The position numbers and the translations under genes are program-made. Of a stretch of DNA of 64,000 bases, positions 59,801 through 64,000 are shown piece by piece (position 1 is the stretch's first letter; every line of letters starts with the position of its first letter). The stretch is taken from positions 2,215,874 to 2,279,873 of the forward strand of contig NC_031478.1 in the NCBI RefSeq assembly GCF_000006565.2. The letters are read 5' to 3'. The notes beneath the pieces are model-generated. The model saw nothing but the letters and a program-made list of their open reading frames with translations, did no database searches and was not told where the DNA came from. This DNA is from Toxoplasma gondii ME49 (lineage: Eukaryota; Apicomplexa; Conoidasida; Eucoccidiorida; Sarcocystidae).

Positions 59801-60975
59801 TACAATTGAATCAGACATGAAGGGAGGTGAAAGTTGGGTTTCATGAGCCTTCTTGGTTTCGAGAGCTTTTCACACGTCTCACCCTTTTGACTGCTGTCGA
59901 GGTGCTGCCTCATAGTCGCCCGTACTATGCTGTGCTGTGCATCTCTCTCGGCGTATTTTCTCAGAGGCCGAGAAGTTGCGGCTGCTAGATGAGAAAATCG
60001 ACATGCTGAACAAGAAGCTCGACGAGGACTACGAGCTCAGGGGCGCGCCGCAGAACCTGGTGTATCTACAGCTGCGCGACCACCTTCAGGCTGCAAAGAT
60101 CTCTTACCGAGTGAGGACATGCCTGCCGCTGTAACGAACCCTGAGTTTCTCGCTGTTCGTGTCGTATCTGTTCGAGCCATTCCGGCGGTCGTGACCCTTT
60201 TTCGCTCTACAGTTGGGTTGGATGTGCGGCCTCTAGAAGTCTCAGTTCAAAAGACAACCAAGTCTGCGATTCCACAAGCAACACACAAGTGCTACGGTAG
60301 AATGGCTAGCACTGCGTATGTCCCGCTTCACTGCCAGATTGCTTCTATGCTTTTTGACGGCTCTGACCGAGTGATGCTGCATGCGTAGGTCTTGCAGGTC
60401 CCTGTGTACTGGCTCCGACTCACGTATACCGTCCGGAGTAGCACTAGGAAGGATACTACGAAGTAGCGAAGATAGTCTACTGTGTAACTTCGTTTCATGG
60501 TAATCAAGAGAGCTCGCACTGCCTGCCTTCTTGAGACGTAACTATTTCACTCAGTCAATCACAAGAGGTAACGTGTCAAGTTTCTCAAATCGCTTGGTTT
60601 TTCAGAATTCGAGGCTGGAAAGTTGTTTGATACTTGCTTGTGTGTCTGCGCGTCATTGGCTGGTTACTGAGGCCACTGAAGTGGACAGAGAAGACACACT
60701 TTGGGAGAAGCTGGGGAGCGAGTTAGGCACGAGGCGAGAAAGAATTTCGGGACGCACGAGTGACATTTTTTCGTCGCTTACAGAGGCAGACACGCGCAAC
60801 GTCAAGGTATCATGCGTCTGCACGTTTCTTGCAGGAAAAGCTCTACGTCCGAGAGACTCAGAAACGGCTCCAGGAGCAGCAAGCGAAATCTGCATCGTCG
60901 GGAACAGGTAAGGGGACAGAAGGTGTTTCTAAAAAGCCTTTTAAGCGACACATCAACCGAGCGAAGTATATCTGA
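53830..60975 (+). CDS. Probable mitochondrial coiled-coil protein, 534 residues, unknown function
   Basis: I do not recognise the family. Proposed exons: 53830-54035, 54862-55045, 55482-55529, 55836-55898, 56108-56303, 56441-56536, 57270-57343, 57887-58079, 58300-58363, 58836-58978, 59965-60110 and 60784-60975. All phases agree. The N-terminus is Ala/Arg/Pro-rich without acidic residues (MPAATALPNPSVPRAALVAA), typical of a mitochondrial presequence. Next come LTPYQTELFMWERQ, a long highly charged helical part (IRKIYRAQYLQRLAEVTEEE, RRLRREEQLQRIYDDKKRRA, KETGEEEEELLATEMAKLKE) and a basic C-terminus (KKPFKRHINRAKYI). A basic tail and charged helices are common in lineage-specific mitoribosomal proteins, which I suggest only as a possibility. 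If the exon 2 donor at 55046 is not used, the frame runs on to a stop at 55135 and would give a 159-residue product. Confidence 0.68.
56950..57230. repeat. Degenerate TCTG/TCTA tetranucleotide-like repeat
   Basis: Loose array of tctg, tcta, atct and catc steps over nearly 300 bp on the plus strand, in the intron between exons 6 and 7 of the coiled-coil gene. A similar stretch recurs at about 57640-57730 in the next intron. Confidence 0.6.
57741..57766. repeat. TA-rich microsatellite
   Basis: Eight TA units followed by CATATATAT, within an intron of the plus-strand coiled-coil gene. Confidence 0.85.
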
Positions 60976-62074
60976 GCCCCTCCGAGGAAACCCCGCATTG
61001 TTGGAAACCGCAAGGTTGAAATGCAACTAGAGCAAAATGAGGAAGATCTCCCCTTCGCAGACAGAGTTTCGTTCAGGCACGTGACACACCAGAAGCCGAG
61101 ACGCGGAGAGCCCAACCGGTCCAACCCGGTTGCGATCCACTTCGCGAAACTCGACCGGTGTTTCGGGGTTGTTCTTGTAGTTGTTTTCAGTAAGAGTGAA
61201 GACTTGCCACAAGGGCTCATGCACCAGTTGTCGCGTGCCTGCAGGAACGTCAGAGAACGGCGACGACAAAATCAAAGACACTCGCTAGGGGAAATACGGG
61301 GAAAGATGGTGCCACCCCAGTCGAATGCTGACGCCCCGAACAGCGAAAATTGTTTGTTGGGTCTCATTGTCGGTAGAAAGTCAAATGAATGCACAGCGTG
61401 TTTGTTCCCTCTTTCCAGATGGAGCAGCGTTGTCAGATGTTCCCGAACCGGGGCAGATTACTCCAGAGGGGTGTTACTGCGACCAGAATTGTCATACTGA
61501 CGACAACACCCCCTGGGGAGACAAAAGAGAAACTGCCTCGACTCGCTGTTCCACTCCTTTCTCAGTCGAGTTCAGACGTTACAGCTATTCCTCGTGCCGT
61601 CGAGTTACAGGCTGTCCGACAAAAGCTTGCCCTTCCAGTTCAACCGGACTGAAACACGTAAACATAGCATCTGACAACTGCAGCTGTATAGACTATATTT
61701 AGCTCTATCAACCGGTCCAAAGATATATTTAAACGGTAAAGAACATGCATGCACGGAGGCGTAGGGACTGTGAAGCTTCCTTCCCTTTTCACGCACGAGA
61801 GAAACAAATGCCGCATGCAGCACTTCGGAGAGGGATTCCTCTCCGCGACGTCGATGCCATCACAATAGAACTTGGACCCGGTAAACAGACACCTTGAAGG
61901 TCTAAACGAGTAGGCCACATCGTAGTCTGTACGCCCCAGGAAAAGCGTACACATACTCCTGTCCACCAATCTAAAATAGTGATGTCTTTTTGCCAGTGGC
62001 ACTAATCTAGGAATGCGTGTCAAGTTCCTTGGATTCTTCCGGCTCAGTGCGTGCTTCGGTCCACTCACTGCCCT
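60976..62074. other. Convergent 3' flank
   Basis: Should hold the 3' UTR of the coiled-coil gene. A 159-codon frame from an ATG at 61021 (+) and a 142-codon frame at 61640-62068 (-) are present. Neither has splice context or recognisable features, so neither is called. Confidence 0.35.
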
Positions 62075-62962
62075 TCAGACGAGCACCTTGGGAAGGCAGC
62101 GGATGTTGTTCCGTAGCTTTTTCTCACCAAACCTGAATATATCGTTCTGTAGAACCGCGTGGACGTGAGGGTTGAAGGAGACTTTCTGCGCGGATATTGG
62201 AAGTGTAGGGTCAACATCCGGATACAGTTAAACACAGTAAAGGCATCGGTTCATTCTATGTGTTACTGGCAGAGAATTTGACCGAAGAAAACATTGCGGG
62301 CAAGGCGTGTGACACTCACTTTTGGAGCATTTAGACGCATATTCCGTGTGTTTCGCCCTCAGACACTGAAGCGACGACGACTGGGGTCGGCAGCCTGGGA
62401 ACTTGCCAATCTGAAGGGCTTGATTCTGCAAGCGATATTTAGAACATAAAACTTGGGCAGGCAGCGAAACCTTTTGTCACCTGAAGAGGGTCTTAATTCC
62501 ACCACGCCAAAGGAACTTTCTGGCGGAAGCATTCTGTAGATTTACCCGAATCATATTCATTGTGTACAGCTAGAATTCGGCTGCCAGTGGTATTCTGGGC
62601 AGTACAGTTTCCAACTTTCTGTAAAGCGAGGGACGAAGACGAGGAACGCGTGGGGTGTTGCCGCGAACCCGGAACTGTCTCGTTTCTGCACGCAGACGAA
62701 TTTGCTTCTGGCTCTCTGAAAAGTCTGGAGGGAAAGTGCCCCTCGAAGTTCGTGCATTCGATAGGCATTCTTGAAACTCTTCTTACTGTTCACGAAAACA
62801 CCACGTCATCTGTGTGTGCCATGAGCCCCAGCTGTCTTGCACGGTCTTCGGCGTGCACCGTCGTACCTCAAACGAGCCTCCTTTTGTCTCAGATTCAACA
62901 AACCATGGAAGGTGTGTCATTGCGTCGAGGTCCTTGCCTCCGTTTAACCTTCTGATTTCTTT
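62075..62962 (-). CDS. Possible multi-exon gene, partial model
   Basis: Weakly supported. An exon at 62962-62867 of exactly 32 codons lies between an ATTCAG acceptor and a GTACGA donor (KEIRRLNGGKDLDAMTHLPW, then ESETKGG). A second possible exon at about 62420-62325 follows a TTGCAG acceptor and ends at GTGAGT (NQALQIGKFPGCRPQ). A terminal exon at 62185-62075 encodes SFNPHVHAVLQNDIF and KKLRNNIRCLPKVLV before TGA. A further segment near 62725-62575 is protein-like in one frame. Phases between these pieces do not all agree and I found no start codon with confidence, so at least one exon or boundary is wrong. No family is recognised. Confidence 0.3.
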
Positions 62963-63407
62963 CTGAATTTTTAGATCTCCAGAATCTGCTTCTCCCACTC
63001 GGTTTCGTTCCTACGTTTCGCTGACTGTGTGCTCGGCACGTGACAGAGCTAGTCCTCTCTCCCCGTGTCCTGTGAGATCTGTACGAAACTGTGGTTGTTT
63101 TTCGCATTCCCTTCCCCCTATCTGCCCTAAGAATACTCGCCTTTCTTTGCTTAGTATCTTGCCACTACCCAGACTTCTGCTCGAGGACAGAGGCCGCTGT
63201 GTTCGTCTTTTTCATGCTTTTCTGGAGTTCCCACCCGCCTCGCTTGCCGCGCACCTGCACGAACCGACCGAGCTGCGGGCTGGAAAAGGCTCGTGATGAA
63301 TAAATATATGGTGCTGTTTCTGGACAGACTTTAAGGCGTGTTTAGGCAGGAGTTCTTGGCCCTTGTCGTGCTGATGTGCTTCGGCTCATTTTATTCTGCC
63401 GGCCTGT

Positions 63408-63550
63408 TCAGAAGGGTCCCTTTTCTAGGGACTCAGCCGCAGTCTTTAAGAGGAAGTATGCGACATCCCGAGGAGCTCTGAAGACCTGCCAGTCCACGCA
63501 GAAACAGGCGGCATCCTGTCTTGGACCCTGAACGTGAAAGTTGGTTTCCG
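63408..63550 (-). CDS. Possible terminal exon of a gene extending beyond the right edge
   Basis: After a CTTGCAG acceptor the frame reads 46 residues (NFHVQGPRQDAACFCVDWQV, RDVAYFLLKTAAESLEKGPF) and stops with TGA. The residue pattern looks like folded protein, but it is short and I recognise no family. Upstream on this strand (63551-64000) the sequence is pyrimidine-rich and has no clear exon, so the rest of the gene would lie beyond the window. Confidence 0.35.
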
Positions 63551-64000
63551 CTGCAAGCAAAAGTATAAAAGTATCGTATGTTCACCCTCGTTTAGGGTTG
63601 CCTGTTCACATTTTTGAGCCCACTGGCTTAGGTGCGAACCAGAAGGTGGGTAGAAGACGAAAAAGCAGATACTGGAGAGACAAAAGCGGAAGCGGAAAGA
63701 ACAATAGACGAGCAGGCATGGCACTGCGGAGAGACAACTCAACTTCTCCTAAAAAGGACAGCAGGGGAAACGATCTGTCAGATTCACCGTTCTAGAAGGG
63801 GGGCGTCTCTGTGGGACATGAGGATATCATTGGCATATCCAGGACACTTATTGCGGGACCTGTGAAGTAGCTGCGGACATTTACTCGTTTCTAACTTTAC
63901 ACCCACTGTATCTCGATTATCTCGGCGAGGAAAGCTAACAAAGAGAGGGTCCACACGTCGAACACAGGCGGAACCTCGAGAAGAAAACGGTCACCTGCGT
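63551..64000. other. Right edge, intron or intergenic
   Basis: No exon is established. A basic plus-strand frame (63640-63795, KKDSRGNDLSDSPF at its end) lies opposite pyrimidine-rich minus-strand sequence. I take it as the antisense of an intron. Confidence 0.3.

Noticed and set aside
61021..61500. 159-codon plus-strand frame after the coiled-coil gene
   Set aside because: Falls in the expected 3' UTR, and no motif or splice context was found.

Overview
The window is nuclear DNA of a coccidian apicomplexan, most likely Toxoplasma gondii or a close relative (Hammondia, Neospora). Every gene is split by GT-AG introns, often with pyrimidine-rich acceptors. Genes lie on both strands, separated by 1-4 kb spacers. 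Several proteins carry long Ser-, Pro- or Glu-rich insertions. TGCATGC-type elements and TA microsatellites occur outside coding exons. I saw no sign of bacterial, viral or organellar DNA. Exon models are hand-built from reading frame, splice signals and phase. They are strongest where a known family can be aligned from memory.

Left third (1-19640). A minus-strand gene of unknown function (154-3972) has a disordered N-terminal half and a helical C-terminal half. Then come methionine sulfoxide reductase A (6993-8100, +), a small secreted protein with a 27-nt microexon (9142-10141, -) and COP9 signalosome subunit 3 (11090-18239, +; 12 exons whose phases all agree).

Middle (19640-40113). A single-exon, 1746-residue low-complexity protein (19640-24880, -) ends next to a degenerate 38-bp tandem repeat. 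A Rag-type small GTPase of the RagA/Gtr1 class (28785-32564, -) has a 255-codon Ser-rich block in its G domain. It shares a divergent promoter region, containing five TGCA units, with a FHIT-like HIT protein (33824-35035, +) that has lost the nucleophilic histidine. A secreted or membrane-anchored protein of unknown function follows (37849-40113, -).

Right third (43991-64000). The centromeric histone H3 variant (43991-45507, +) is followed by a 956-residue secreted charged protein (46619-50788, -). Next is a 12-exon, probably mitochondrial, coiled-coil protein (53830-60975, +), then weakly supported minus-strand exons near the right end.

The genes are unrelated housekeeping or lineage-specific loci, not an operon or a cluster. 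The recognisable ones cover centromere identity (CenH3), cullin deneddylation (CSN3), amino-acid signalling to TORC1 (Rag GTPase), oxidative repair (MsrA) and nucleotide hydrolysis or signalling (FHIT-like). I found no RNA gene, CRISPR array or transposon.
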